This document shows positions 16,624 to 25,649 of a DNA stretch of 64,000 bases, in pieces (within the stretch, counting starts at the first letter, position 1; the number at the start of each line of letters is the position of its first letter). Source of the DNA: JBBATK01 sp039810585 (lineage in GTDB: Bacteria > Bacteroidota > Ignavibacteria > Kapaibacteriales > NICIL-2). The translations under genes were made by a program, and so were the position numbers. The stretch is taken from contig JBDHXF010000009.1 in assembly GCA_039810585.1 (NCBI GenBank), positions 15,354 to 79,353 of the forward strand, in the 5' to 3' direction. The notes below the pieces were generated by a model. It saw only the letters and a list, made by a program, of their open reading frames with translations. It made no database searches and had not been told where the DNA came from.

Positions 16624-17859
16624 ATGAAACGCTTCTTCAAGTGGTTGGGGATTGTGGTGGGCGTACTTGCTCTTCTCGTCGGCGTGCTGTTGTTATATAT
16701 TCAATTTGGGTATCATCCCACCTACGAGGTCCATGTGCCTGACGTGCATGTTGAAGCCACGGAGGCGCGGTTGGTGCGCGGACGCAAGCTCGTGCTCTCG
16801 CTGTGTGCAGAGTGTCATCGAGACCCGTTGACGAGGCAGCTTACCGGGAGGAATCTTGGGGACTTGCCGCCGATTTTTGGAACGGCATTCTCCCGAAATA
16901 TTACGAAAGACCCCGTATACGGCATTGGTGCATGGAAAGACGGTGAAATCATTTGGTTGTTACGAACCGGTATTCACCCCAAAACGCATCAGTACATTCC
17001 ACCGTGGATGATCAAGTTGAATAGTATTGCGGATGAAGACTTGTACAGCATCGTGGCCTTTTTGCGGAGCGACGACGAGCTAGTGCAACCTGCACAAGTT
17101 CAAAACCGAGTTTCGGAAGCGTCGCTGTTTGCCAAGGTACTCACCTTTGCCGGAGCTTTTGCTCCGTTACCATATCCAAGTGGCACGATAACCCGACCGG
17201 ACACAAACAACGCAGTTGCGTATGGAGAGTATTTAGCCAATCGCACCTTTGGATGTTTCGATTGTCACTCCAAGGATTTTGCTTCGAACGACCGTATCAA
17301 CCCCGAAAAGAGCGTCGGTTTTTACGGCGGTGGTAACATGATGCCCGATTATGAGCATCTCAAAGTGTTTACGGCAAACATCAGCCCGGATTCTACCTAT
17401 GGAATTGGTTCGTGGTCAGAAGATACCTTTGTCCATACGCTGCAATCCGGATTCAAGCCAAACGGTCATCTCTTACGATATCCGATGGTGCGGCTCTCGC
17501 ATCTCAGTGAACATGAGCTGCGATGCATGTACCGCTATCTGAGAACGGTTCCGGCGCAACACAGTGCCGTGCCGATGGCGGAAGAATCCAAGGTTCCTGA
17601 TGGAGCGTCCAAGGGTGAGGCTGTGTATCGAAATGCGGGATGTATCTATTGCCATGGACCGAGCGGTTTGGCCTACGCCGATTTGCAACTTGCCTACAAA
17701 AAATATCCTACTGACGATCTCATCATCACCTACCTCAAAAACCCGGATGCTGTCTATCCGGGAACCGTGATGCCCCATTGGGATGGTCACCTTAGCGATC
17801 AAGACTTCTCAAATCTGGCGCAGTATGTTCGAAGTCTCGGTGAGAAATCGGCTCGCTAA
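16624..17859 (+). CDS. membrane-anchored triheme cytochrome c
   Basis: 411 residues. The N-terminal helix (residues 8-28) is an uncleaved anchor or signal. Three c-type heme sites are visible, CAECH (about 61), CFDCH (about 212) and CIYCH (about 344), each with a downstream Met-containing segment (such as PPWM, GGGNMM and GTVMPHW) that can give the sixth ligand. The three-domain arrangement resembles the cytochrome subunits of membrane-bound alcohol or aldehyde dehydrogenases, but no dehydrogenase gene is adjacent. It probably carries electrons on the periplasmic side towards the terminal oxidase (inference). A long hairpin follows at 17885. Confidence 0.88.
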   Translation: MKRFFKWLGIVVGVLALLVGVLLLYIQFGYHPTYEVHVPDVHVEATEARLVRGRKLVLSLCAECHRDPLTRQLTGRNLGDLPPIFGTAFSRNITKDPVYGIGAWKDGEIIWLLRTGIHPKTHQYIPPWMIKLNSIADEDLYSIVAFLRSDDELVQPAQVQNRVSEASLFAKVLTFAGAFAPLPYPSGTITRPDTNNAVAYGEYLANRTFGCFDCHSKDFASNDRINPEKSVGFYGGGNMMPDYEHLKVFTANISPDSTYGIGSWSEDTFVHTLQSGFKPNGHLLRYPMVRLSHLSEHELRCMYRYLRTVPAQHSAVPMAEESKVPDGASKGEAVYRNAGCIYCHGPSGLAYADLQLAYKKYPTDDLIITYLKNPDAVYPGTVMPHWDGHLSDQDFSNLAQYVRSLGEKSAR

Positions 17860-17884
17860 ACAAGAAAACATTGGAAGGCAAATA

Positions 17885-17916
17885 CGAGGTAGCATTGCCG
17901 TGGCAGTGTTGCCTCG
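17885..17916 (+). terminator. long G-U containing hairpin after the cytochrome gene
   Basis: Read as RNA, positions 17885-17899 pair with 17902-17916 through up to 15 consecutive pairs, four of them G-U, around the centre. The arms are not perfect DNA palindromes. This fits an RNA structure on the plus strand 25 bases after the stop. No T run follows. Confidence 0.6.
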
Positions 17917-18149
17917 TGTGCTATTCGACACGTACCGGACTCGGCAACAACGAACTCTCTGCCTCTTCATTTTCTGAATCAGTGCTCAGTGCGCGAGGCA
18001 CGCTCGAATTTTTAGGTAGGCAGTGCCCGTTCTATAAACGTCGGAGCCCTGACTTGTGTCTAGAGACAAGCACGATGGGCCCCCGAAGCTTGTCGTACTA
18101 CGGATTGACCTAAATTCGTAGTTCGTTGTGTCGTCTTTACTCGAAAAAA

Positions 18150-19319
18150 ATGTCCAGAACACAAGTACTCTTCCTCTTTTTCGTCGGCCTTTGTATTCAA
18201 CTGTTCGCGACGTTGTCCGCCCGCGCCAGAGCCACTACCCTCGAGCTTCATGGCGTTGGAATGAGTGTCACTCTACCGGATGTTTATAAGCTCTCTGCTC
18301 GGTATCTCGACGCAGAAGAACTCCGATTGTTAGACTTCACAAACGATAGCTTGAGAAAACCGGCAGGCATGCAACCGAGTGCCGACAGCAATGCCGTTGC
18401 CATCGAGTGTCCGGGGGGACTGTATGCTATTGCCTTCGTCTTTCAACAGCGCTTTCCCAATGAAATTGAGTATTTCCAAAGCGTGCAGCGTCAGCGTGAG
18501 GAACTCGCACGGCTGGAAGGCATCAAGCCTGACGAAGCTCTGCAGTGTTCAAATATGGCGACCTTGTTTGATGGATTAAATGCCACAGAAATCAGCGTTC
18601 GCCGACCCGTGCGAGTCGATAAACCAATCACTCCGCATAACATCGATCACTTCACGGAAATCGTTTTGATTCGCGTCGGCTTGGCCACGTATGGATTAGT
18701 ATTCCGCAGTAGCGAAACAGCCGCACCGATGACTCAAACGCCTGACAGGCTCATGATGGTTGAACTGCTCAATGCTGTTCACTTCGGGCAAGTGGCGCGT
18801 CCTCTCCGTTCCATTCAACTTGGAAGCTCGATCGCCACCGTGCAGGTTCCGCAAGCTTGGAACATTGAGCAAAAGTCCGTTAGCGAACCGCCATTCGATG
18901 GCTTAGTTGCTAAGCTTGCATCAATACAAGAAAACAGTGAAACGCATGCTAAGGATTCGACACCGAATCAGATCTCCGTACAGTTGCCGGAGTTTCGTTT
19001 GGATCTGTCGGTGTGGAAGCTGCGAAACACACCCGACTCTTTGCTGAGTGAACACATTCATCGATACCTGTCCGGCATGGCCGGTCAATTCCAGCGCGAT
19101 GCTGTAGTGGATGACGATTATACCTTGGGTACCCGACACGGCGCGCACGTGAGTGCAATTCAACTCCGAAGGGGGAATGTTATTCAAGACTATATCGTGT
19201 TACGTGAAAACGATGTGATCATTATTGCGCATACGATTTGTTGGCAATCCGACTATCCTTTGGTTGAACCGGTGGTGCGCCGGACACTTGAGTTGGTGGA
19301 AGTCCAAAAAAATCAGTAG
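18150..19319 (+). CDS. exported protein of unknown function, possibly two PsbP/DUF1795-like halves
   Basis: 389 residues from the ATG at 18150, which starts a signal peptide (MSRTQVLFLFFVGLCIQLFA). A TTG at 18126 is less likely. The mature part seems to contain two similar halves of about 170-190 residues. Each opens with a strand like VTLPDVYKL or ATVQVPQAWNI and closes with two strands and a helix (FTEIVLIRVGLATYGLVF...; QDYIVLRENDVIIIAHTI...). That layout recalls PsbP/DUF1795 domains, but I cannot confirm it by sequence. The gene is convergent with the DUF2461 gene, six bases apart. Confidence 0.65.
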   Translation: MSRTQVLFLFFVGLCIQLFATLSARARATTLELHGVGMSVTLPDVYKLSARYLDAEELRLLDFTNDSLRKPAGMQPSADSNAVAIECPGGLYAIAFVFQQRFPNEIEYFQSVQRQREELARLEGIKPDEALQCSNMATLFDGLNATEISVRRPVRVDKPITPHNIDHFTEIVLIRVGLATYGLVFRSSETAAPMTQTPDRLMMVELLNAVHFGQVARPLRSIQLGSSIATVQVPQAWNIEQKSVSEPPFDGLVAKLASIQENSETHAKDSTPNQISVQLPEFRLDLSVWKLRNTPDSLLSEHIHRYLSGMAGQFQRDAVVDDDYTLGTRHGAHVSAIQLRRGNVIQDYIVLRENDVIIIAHTICWQSDYPLVEPVVRRTLELVEVQKNQ

Positions 19320-19325
19320 AGTACT

Positions 19326-19991
19326 TTATCGTCCTAGCGCCACTCGCAATACGGTATTGACCGAGAGTGACGCAACGAAATAGCCAAAGAGCATGGCGGA
19401 CTGATCCTTTTCTTCCAGCAATTCCTTCGTCGGAAACTCGTGCATGAAGTACATCTGCTTGAAATACAAGTAGGGGTTCTTCACTGCCGCATCCTTGTAT
19501 GCCGGTGGCAATGTCTTATTACGCTCTCCCAGAATTTCACCATAAATCTTCGCAAAGTTCTTTTCGTGCACTGCCTTCTCCATCGACTCCGGATTTTTCA
19601 GCAGAAATGATCGTAGGGTGTGAAGTGTATCCTTGTCTACTTCGTACGCGCCACCGCCGACAAAGGTCTTTTTCGGTTCAATGTGAACGTAAAAACCGGG
19701 CATGCCCTTTCGACCGCCCGGTGCGATGACCGCGGCAATGTTGGTCTTATACGGCTCCTTGTTCTTAGAAAAACGAATATCTCTGTTGATGCGAAAAATA
19801 GCTTGTGAGGCTTCGCATTGATAGAAGGGGTCGACCTGTACCACGCGTCCGATAAGATCGTCGATGAGCAAACGAAAAGGTTTTTTAACATGCTCCTCAT
19901 ATTCACTCCGGTGTTCGTCGAACCACTGTTTCGAGTTGTTCTTGGCGAGCCCATTGAGAAAATGTATGCAGTGTTTCGTGAGTACGGTCAT
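19326..19991 (-). CDS. DUF2461 family protein
   Basis: 221 residues, the usual length. Family hallmarks are present: FLNGLAKNNSKQWFDEHR at the N-terminus, AIFRINRDIRFSKNKEPYKT in the middle, and PGFYVHIEPKKTFVGGGAYE. The molecular function of DUF2461 is not known. The protein is probably cytosolic, since no signal is visible. A monocistronic unit; a GAATAA-tailed hairpin lies upstream at 20156. Confidence 0.88.
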   Translation of the reverse strand: MTVLTKHCIHFLNGLAKNNSKQWFDEHRSEYEEHVKKPFRLLIDDLIGRVVQVDPFYQCEASQAIFRINRDIRFSKNKEPYKTNIAAVIAPGGRKGMPGFYVHIEPKKTFVGGGAYEVDKDTLHTLRSFLLKNPESMEKAVHEKNFAKIYGEILGERNKTLPPAYKDAAVKNPYLYFKQMYFMHEFPTKELLEEKDQSAMLFGYFVASLSVNTVLRVALGR

Positions 19992-20155
19992 AGTGTCTCC
20001 GAGAGAAATTGCAAGCGGGTAGGAATCGAGTAGTCGAATTTAGTGAGCGAGGGCGTCCGAGGCGAGAGAGAAATGTGGGTGTTGAAAACCTTAGATCTCG
20101 GATAGACAGCCAACCTCTAATCACATGTGTCTCACGTCCATAGTCTTTTCAATAC

Positions 20156-20180
20156 GTGCGTGCTTCGCACGCACGAATAA
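20156..20180 (+). repeat. GAATAA-tailed mini-hairpin (copy 3)
   Basis: Stem GTGCGTGC / GCACGCAC, loop TTC, tail GAATAA. It lies directly after the 3' end of the EamA transporter gene. Confidence 0.75.
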
Positions 20181-20184
20181 AAAT

Positions 20185-21045
20185 TCAGGCTCGCTGCGTG
20201 ATGAGCACACCACTCAGGACGACCAATCCACCCAGTACGAAGGTGAGGGTAGGCATTTGGTGACTGATTACAATGGTGAGTACTGTGGTAAGAATGGGCT
20301 GCAGGTTATTGAAGACGGCAACTTTGGAGGCTTCCATTTTTGTGAGTACATAGTACCACAATGCAAAGCCAACACCCGAGGTGACAACGCCCAAATACAG
20401 TACACTAAACCATTGCCAGCCGTCCAGTGCAGAGGGTGGAAGGAAGGGGACGGGTAGGATGCTGAAGAGGGGAATGAAGAGGATGAGACCGCTAAACATG
20501 GAGAGTGCGGTTGAGTAGACGGCGCCATACTTAATGGCGAAGCGACGCCCGAGGACGGTGTAAAATGCCCACGAACAGCTTGCACACAGCTCAATGAGAT
20601 TGCCCAGTACATGGTCAGAACCGATGCTCAGACCTTTTTCGAGGAGGATGATCACGGTGCCGACAAAGGCGACACTCATGCCGATAATTTTCAGAGGTCG
20701 TAACGCCTCGCCGTGCATGACGCGACTGATGATGAGGACAAAGGCGGGAGACAAGGCGTAGGCAAGAGAGGCATCCGGTGGTGAGGTGTAGCGAAGGCCC
20801 CACACAAACATCAATTGATTCAGAGGAATGTTGATCAGGCCAAGGAGTACGACGAACCCAAGATCTTGTCGCTCAATGCGACGAATGGACCGTGGTCTAA
20901 ACGTCAACCAAAGGGCATAGGCACACACAGCAAAGACGCCACGATAGAGTACAATCACCGCAGGGTGCATGGTGCCGGTGGCAAACTTTGCGCACAAATG
21001 AGTGCTGCTCGCAACGAGTTGCTGAAAGAAGAGTAAGAAGAGCAT
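20185..21045 (-). CDS. EamA-family (DMT) transporter
   Basis: 286 residues with about ten hydrophobic helices and two repeated halves of five, as in the drug/metabolite transporter superfamily. Family-like segments are LYRGVFAVCAYALWL in the first half and LYLGVVTSGVGFALWYYVLT plus LQPILTTVLTIV in the second. It would act in the cytoplasmic membrane to export or import a small metabolite; the substrate cannot be inferred. It follows upp on the same strand with a 62-base gap, possibly in one transcript. Confidence 0.85.
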   Translation of the reverse strand: MLFLLFFQQLVASSTHLCAKFATGTMHPAVIVLYRGVFAVCAYALWLTFRPRSIRRIERQDLGFVVLLGLINIPLNQLMFVWGLRYTSPPDASLAYALSPAFVLIISRVMHGEALRPLKIIGMSVAFVGTVIILLEKGLSIGSDHVLGNLIELCASCSWAFYTVLGRRFAIKYGAVYSTALSMFSGLILFIPLFSILPVPFLPPSALDGWQWFSVLYLGVVTSGVGFALWYYVLTKMEASKVAVFNNLQPILTTVLTIVISHQMPTLTFVLGGLVVLSGVLITQRA

Positions 21046-21107
21046 AGTGTGCGTTGCGGGTGTCGAAAGCCGTTGAGATCACCAAACGGTGAGGACAACG
21101 GTGGCGT

Positions 21108-21734
21108 CTAGAGCGTGCCGTGGGCTCGGTCTCCGGCATCGCCTAAACCAGGAACGATATAACCATGAGCGTTCAAACCCTTGTCTTCCGCTGCGCACAC
21201 CAGTTCTACGTCCGGGTGTTCCTGCTGTACACGAGCGATACCTTCGGGAGCGGCGAGAACACATGCAGCGCGAATGGTATGAGCACCGCGAGATTTTAGG
21301 TCTTTCAACGTAGCGCACATACTTCCGCCGGTTGCAAGCATCGGATCCAGAACAACAACAATGGTCGAGGGAGAAAGCGCCGGGATATTGCAATAGTATT
21401 CTTTCGCTTCAAGGCTCTGTTCGTCGCGTTTGAGTCCAACGTACCCAATCTTAGCCTGCGGTACCAGCTCGCTAAAGGCATGCAACAGAGTCAATCCCGA
21501 ACGAAGGATAGGAACGAGAACAAGATCCACGCTAAGCTCGGCGCCGAGGGTGCGTTCAATAGGAGTTTCGATGGGCGGGTGGCTTAGAGGAAGACTCTCA
21601 GTCACGGCCAAACATAAGTGGTAGGCGATGCGGTTGAGTGAGCGACGGAACTCATCGGCCGAGCTGTCGCGATTGCGCAAAATGCTGAGCTCGCATTCGA
21701 GCAATGAATGGCTGAGTATGCGAGCGGTAGACAT
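21108..21734 (-). CDS. upp: uracil phosphoribosyltransferase
   Basis: 208 residues from the ATG at 21734, which overlaps the stop of the upstream gene as TGATG. The frame continues upstream but without family similarity. The PRPP-binding loop VVVLDPMLATGGSM, the LVPILRSGLTL segment and the C-terminal uracil-binding GLGDAGDRAHGT are diagnostic. It makes UMP from uracil and PRPP (pyrimidine salvage). Translational coupling to the TatD-barrel gene is likely from the one-base overlap. Confidence 0.93.
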   Translation of the reverse strand: MSTARILSHSLLECELSILRNRDSSADEFRRSLNRIAYHLCLAVTESLPLSHPPIETPIERTLGAELSVDLVLVPILRSGLTLLHAFSELVPQAKIGYVGLKRDEQSLEAKEYYCNIPALSPSTIVVVLDPMLATGGSMCATLKDLKSRGAHTIRAACVLAAPEGIARVQQEHPDVELVCAAEDKGLNAHGYIVPGLGDAGDRAHGTL

Positions 21735-23200
21735 CAAAATTTCGGATAAAACTGAAGAGTGAAACGAGGCAGAGAAAACATCGTCGAGATATTGGACTTT
21801 ATTGGGGCACTTGAGGCACCGCGGTAGAGTAAACGATCTTCGTTGCTCAGGAAGAAATCTACTCGCCATTCTCCACCAGGCACGATAAAACCGTACTTGG
21901 TCTTGATGTTCGCGAACAAACCTAAGCCTCCCGCCAGACCTATGATGGTGGTGGAGTGACCGTAGACAACATCCGTTCTTCCCTGCGTAAGCGAGTCGTC
22001 GCGTACGCCGTCGCCGCCGTCGTAGTGATTCATAATCAATGTAGGACCGGCACTGAGGTAAAACACCACTCGCGAGTAAGGATTCCACAAGTACCGACCA
22101 ACTAACTCCACGGTTTGATGAATGTTGCTGTGTTGCTGTCCGAAGGGATTGACATTGATATCACGCAAGACCGTTTTATTGTTGGTGTAGATGTACGAAC
22201 CCTCGAGCATAAAGCGATCGGACAGTTCGTAGCTCAACATGGCGCCGTAGCTGCTCACACCGGGATAAGAGAAGGAGTTTGTTTTGGTGGAACCGCTGTC
22301 TGTCTGCCCTTCCACAATGGTATTGGTGGTGAGGATGAGGCCAATGCCTACCTTCTTTTTATACGGATTCACCAGGTCGTCGTCCTCGTCATCGGCTGCA
22401 CGGAGATGAACAAGAGAGAGGGTACAGAGCAAGATGACACTAAGGATTCCAAAGAACTTGCGAGCGGTGGTGGTGGTCATGAAACGAACCTCGTCGAGGG
22501 ATATGGAACGTAAGACAGCAATTTTCTCAGCAGTAAACGAAACAAAGGACGGTTCATTGCGCTTGCCGCGGTGGGGTACGGGGCTGATGTAAGGAGCATC
22601 GGTTTCAATCATAAAGCGATCTGCCGGCACCTGCCGTACGACCTCGTCCAACGTCGATTTTTTAAAGGTGACGTTTCCCGTGAAAGAAACGTGGAAGCCA
22701 AGATCCATCGTCCTGTGAAGAACCTCTAGCCCGCTTGAAAAACAGTGCAAAACGCCGCGTAAACTGCCATTTTGCTCCTCCTGCAAGATACGCAGAATGT
22801 CCTCATCGGCTTCCCGGTTGTGTACAATCACCGGCAAGCCGGCGTTCTTGGCGATGTTCAGTTGAGCTCGAAAGAAACGCTGTTGTACATCGCGCGGCGC
22901 AAAATCATAGTAATAATCCAATCCAATCTCGCCAACAGCAACGACGCGGGTTTTGGAAAGCTCCTCCTCCACGATGCGCATATCGTTTTCGTTGCATTGT
23001 GCCACATTGTGCGGATGAATGCCGGCTCCGCGGAAGAGTCGCTCGTCACTCTGCACCAACTCCTGAAGAAAGCCAAAGGCGCTTGGTTCTATCGACGGGA
23101 TAACGATAGCCTCCAGTCCAGAGCTCCAGGCTCTGTCCAGAACGTCCGCTCGATCTTCATTAAAGGCCTCGGTATCGATGTGAGAATGGGTGTCAATCAT
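21734..23200 (-). CDS. TatD-type deoxyribonuclease fused in frame to an outer-membrane barrel protein
   Basis: 488 residues from the ATG at 23200 (MIDTHSHIDTEAF). Residues 1-252 are a complete TatD metal-dependent hydrolase: HSH, GEIGLDYYYDF, VIVHNREA, VLHCFSSG and the Asp of IETDAPYISP supply the metal ligands. There is no stop where TatD proteins end. The conserved C-terminal motif (TTTTARKFFGI) runs into a hydrophobic core and a cleavage-like site (LSVILLCTLSLVHLRA|A), followed by about 220 residues of outer-membrane barrel-like strands ending FTLQFYPKF. An internal ATG at 22480 begins exactly MTTTTARKFFGILS, a good signal peptide, so a separate 248-residue barrel protein could be translated from within the tatD frame. 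See findings. Confidence 0.8.
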   Translation of the reverse strand: MIDTHSHIDTEAFNEDRADVLDRAWSSGLEAIVIPSIEPSAFGFLQELVQSDERLFRGAGIHPHNVAQCNENDMRIVEEELSKTRVVAVGEIGLDYYYDFAPRDVQQRFFRAQLNIAKNAGLPVIVHNREADEDILRILQEEQNGSLRGVLHCFSSGLEVLHRTMDLGFHVSFTGNVTFKKSTLDEVVRQVPADRFMIETDAPYISPVPHRGKRNEPSFVSFTAEKIAVLRSISLDEVRFMTTTTARKFFGILSVILLCTLSLVHLRAADDEDDDLVNPYKKKVGIGLILTTNTIVEGQTDSGSTKTNSFSYPGVSSYGAMLSYELSDRFMLEGSYIYTNNKTVLRDINVNPFGQQHSNIHQTVELVGRYLWNPYSRVVFYLSAGPTLIMNHYDGGDGVRDDSLTQGRTDVVYGHSTTIIGLAGGLGLFANIKTKYGFIVPGGEWRVDFFLSNEDRLLYRGASSAPIKSNISTMFSLPRFTLQFYPKF

Positions 23201-23289
23201 GGGCTCTACTCTTGCGAACTCCAACAATGGGGGAAAGTTTGAGCAAAAATAAATCCAACCGTGGCTAAGCCGACCAATGCCTCCGTGTT

Positions 23290-23297
23290 ATCTTTGC
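23290..23297 (+). promoter_or_regulatory. TATCTTTG -7 element candidate for alr
   Basis: Matches the TAnnTTTG -7 consensus of Bacteroidota. It lies about 100 bases before the alr start. No TTG at the expected -33 distance is visible. Confidence 0.3.
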
Positions 23298-23400
23298 CGT
23301 CTGCCTCTCATCCAACGATTGGTCCGTTCGACTCTATCACCTCAGGCACCAGAGTTGCGAAAACGGTCGTTCTTGTTTCACTACTGTTCTTGATTGGTCC

Positions 23401-24513
23401 GTGCGTTCAACGGTTGCGGAAATTAGTCGTCCGGCATTGCTTCAGAACCTCAGGGTTCTTCGCTCCAAAGCTCCATCATCCTCGCTGATGGCCATGGTGA
23501 AAGCCAATGCCTATGGGCACGGAATGATCGACGTTGCGCGGGTGATCGAGTCGCAGGTCGATTTCTTCGGTGTCGCAGTGATGTACGAAGGCGTGGCTCT
23601 TCGTCTGGCTCGTGTGGCCAAGCCCATTGTGGTGATGATGCCGCCGGATATATACGACGCCGAGAAGTTTTGTGAATGTGATTTGCAAATGGTGGCTTGC
23701 TCCTTGCAAATCATGAAGGATTTCAATCTGGAAGCGCAGAAACAAAATGTGCGTCTGAAGGCACATTTGTACATCGACACCGGGATGCGGCGTGATGGCA
23801 TCGAGCCGCATGAAGCGAAGGCCTTCATGAAGGCATGCTCCGAGCTGTCGAACATCGATGTGATCGGCATTTGTACGCACTTTGCGTCGAGTGACGATAC
23901 GGATAAGGAATTCACGAAGCATCAGCTCGACATCTTCAATCGTTGCATAGGGGACTTGGCTGACGAGGGCTATCGTTTCGAGTATATCCACGCTGCCAAC
24001 AGCGGTGCGGTGTTTCATCATGAGGATGCGCAGTTCACGGTTGTTCGTGTGGGTCTGTCGCTCTACGGAATTGCCCCCGCTCACGTGCTGCATTCGGACT
24101 TGTGGCCTGTGCTTCGCTTACGAACGCGCGTAAACGCGCTTCGTCGCATTGCAGCCGGTGAGTCGGTGAGCTATGGTCGTCGCTGGCGTGCGCCACGCGC
24201 CACAACTATTGCCACAGTGCCTATTGGTTATGGCGATGGCTACTCACGCATTCTGAGCGGTAAGGCACAGTGCCTACTACACGGCAAGCGTTTCCCGATT
24301 GTGGGAGCGATTTGCATGGACGAATGCATGATCGATGTTGGAGATGAAGATGTGAAGCTTGGCGACGAGGTGGTGTTGATCGGTCGTCAAGGACAAGAAG
24401 AAATCGGCGCCCGCGAACTGGCGGAATGGATGAATACCATTCCGTACGAAGTAACATCCATGATCACATCACGTGTGCCACGTGTAGTGGTTGAAGAACG
24501 CAGGAATGAGTGA
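23401..24513 (+). CDS. alr: alanine racemase
   Basis: 370 residues from a GTG at 23401. The pyridoxal-phosphate lysine lies in AMVKANAYGHG, and the catalytic tyrosine of the second domain in ESVSYGRRW. Also present are HAANSGAV, VRVGLSLYGI and GAICMDECMIDV. The enzyme interconverts L- and D-alanine for peptidoglycan synthesis in the cytosol. It heads a cluster with scpA and scpB; its stop overlaps the scpA start by eight bases. The opposite strand carries the TatD-barrel gene divergently. Confidence 0.93.
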   Translation: MRSTVAEISRPALLQNLRVLRSKAPSSSLMAMVKANAYGHGMIDVARVIESQVDFFGVAVMYEGVALRLARVAKPIVVMMPPDIYDAEKFCECDLQMVACSLQIMKDFNLEAQKQNVRLKAHLYIDTGMRRDGIEPHEAKAFMKACSELSNIDVIGICTHFASSDDTDKEFTKHQLDIFNRCIGDLADEGYRFEYIHAANSGAVFHHEDAQFTVVRVGLSLYGIAPAHVLHSDLWPVLRLRTRVNALRRIAAGESVSYGRRWRAPRATTIATVPIGYGDGYSRILSGKAQCLLHGKRFPIVGAICMDECMIDVGDEDVKLGDEVVLIGRQGQEEIGARELAEWMNTIPYEVTSMITSRVPRVVVEERRNE

Positions 24514-25609
24514 CGTGAAAACAGAACTGAAAAATACAAGCCTGGAAATGTACACGATCAAGTTGCCCAACTTCGAGGGTCCGCTCGACCTCTTGCTGTT
24601 TTTTATCAAGCGCGACGAGCTGGATATCTACGATATCCCCATTGCCCGCATCACCAGAGAGTTTTTGGACTTTATTCGACTGATGCAACTCTTCGACCTG
24701 GAACTGGCCGGTGAGTTTCTGGTAATGGCCTCTTCCCTCATGCAAATCAAGGTTCGCATGCTCTTGCCAAAGGAAGTGGACGAGAGCGGTGAAGAGCTTC
24801 CCGGCGAAGATCCACGGGCGGAGCTCGTACAGCAGCTTCTTCAGTATTCGCAGTACAAGGAAGTGTCGCGCGATTTTTCCGAGCGTGAGGAGTCTCAACG
24901 GTACGTGTACTACCGTCAGGTCTTCGACGCTGAACATCAAAGTGATGGGACGGAAGAGTACAAGAATGCCACATTGTTTGATCTTCTTGCTGCGTTCAAG
25001 AAGGCTCTTGAACGCCGGCCTCCGCAAATCACCTTGCATACGGTAACGTTATACCCGATTACCATTGAAGAGCAGACGGAAAATATCCTCATTCGCATTC
25101 GCAAAGAACGACGGTTGAGCTTTGTCGATCTCGTGAGCGGTCAACCCCGATTGTACATTGTGGTGACCTTTCTAGCGTTGTTGGAGATGTCGAAAAACCA
25201 GATTATTAGTATCCGCCAGAACGACAACTTCGACGATATCGATATTCAGCCCTTCGAAGATATCATCGAGACCAAGTCGCTCGAAGAAGTCCTTCATCCC
25301 CTCAATATCTCCGGCTCCGGCGATGGTGATGCCGAACTTCCCGATGAACGTCAACACCATGCTGCCCTTACAGCAGCCGGCGAATCTCCCAAGCACGATG
25401 GTGCCGAGCACGAACACAGCGATGAGAGTGATATCACGGCTGCGGTGCATGCAGACCATGTCGAACGAGGGGCAGAAGATGACGACAGTAGCGTACATGA
25501 TGACGACAATGACGATGACGACAGTGACAACGAAGACAGTGCGGATGACGACAGTGAAAACGACGACACTGAGGATGACGACAACGATCTAGACGAGTCG
25601 GTTGACTAA
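24506..25609 (+). CDS. scpA: segregation and condensation protein A, with acidic tail
   Basis: 367 residues from the ATG at 24506, which overlaps the alr stop (a TTG at 24491 is possible). The kleisin core is clear: NFEGPLDLLLFFIKRDELDIYDIPIA at the N-terminus, FLVMASSLMQIKVRMLLP, and a C-terminal winged helix FVDLVSGQPRLYIVVTFLALLEM. With ScpB it bridges SMC dimers for chromosome compaction. Typical ScpA has about 240-270 residues. Here about 100 residues follow, ending in a strongly acidic Asp/Ser/Asn run (about 320-367), encoded by GATGAC-like triplet repeats at 25485-25590. Confidence 0.92.
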   Translation: MSDVKTELKNTSLEMYTIKLPNFEGPLDLLLFFIKRDELDIYDIPIARITREFLDFIRLMQLFDLELAGEFLVMASSLMQIKVRMLLPKEVDESGEELPGEDPRAELVQQLLQYSQYKEVSRDFSEREESQRYVYYRQVFDAEHQSDGTEEYKNATLFDLLAAFKKALERRPPQITLHTVTLYPITIEEQTENILIRIRKERRLSFVDLVSGQPRLYIVVTFLALLEMSKNQIISIRQNDNFDDIDIQPFEDIIETKSLEEVLHPLNISGSGDGDAELPDERQHHAALTAAGESPKHDGAEHEHSDESDITAAVHADHVERGAEDDDSSVHDDDNDDDDSDNEDSADDDSENDDTEDDDNDLDESVD

Positions 25610-25649
25610 GTCGCCTATGACCAATACTTGACCCTACATAATTGAACAC

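Noticed and set aside
21735..22088. Upstream extension of upp
   Set aside because: The extension lies inside the barrel gene on the same strand, in another frame, and has no similarity to the family.
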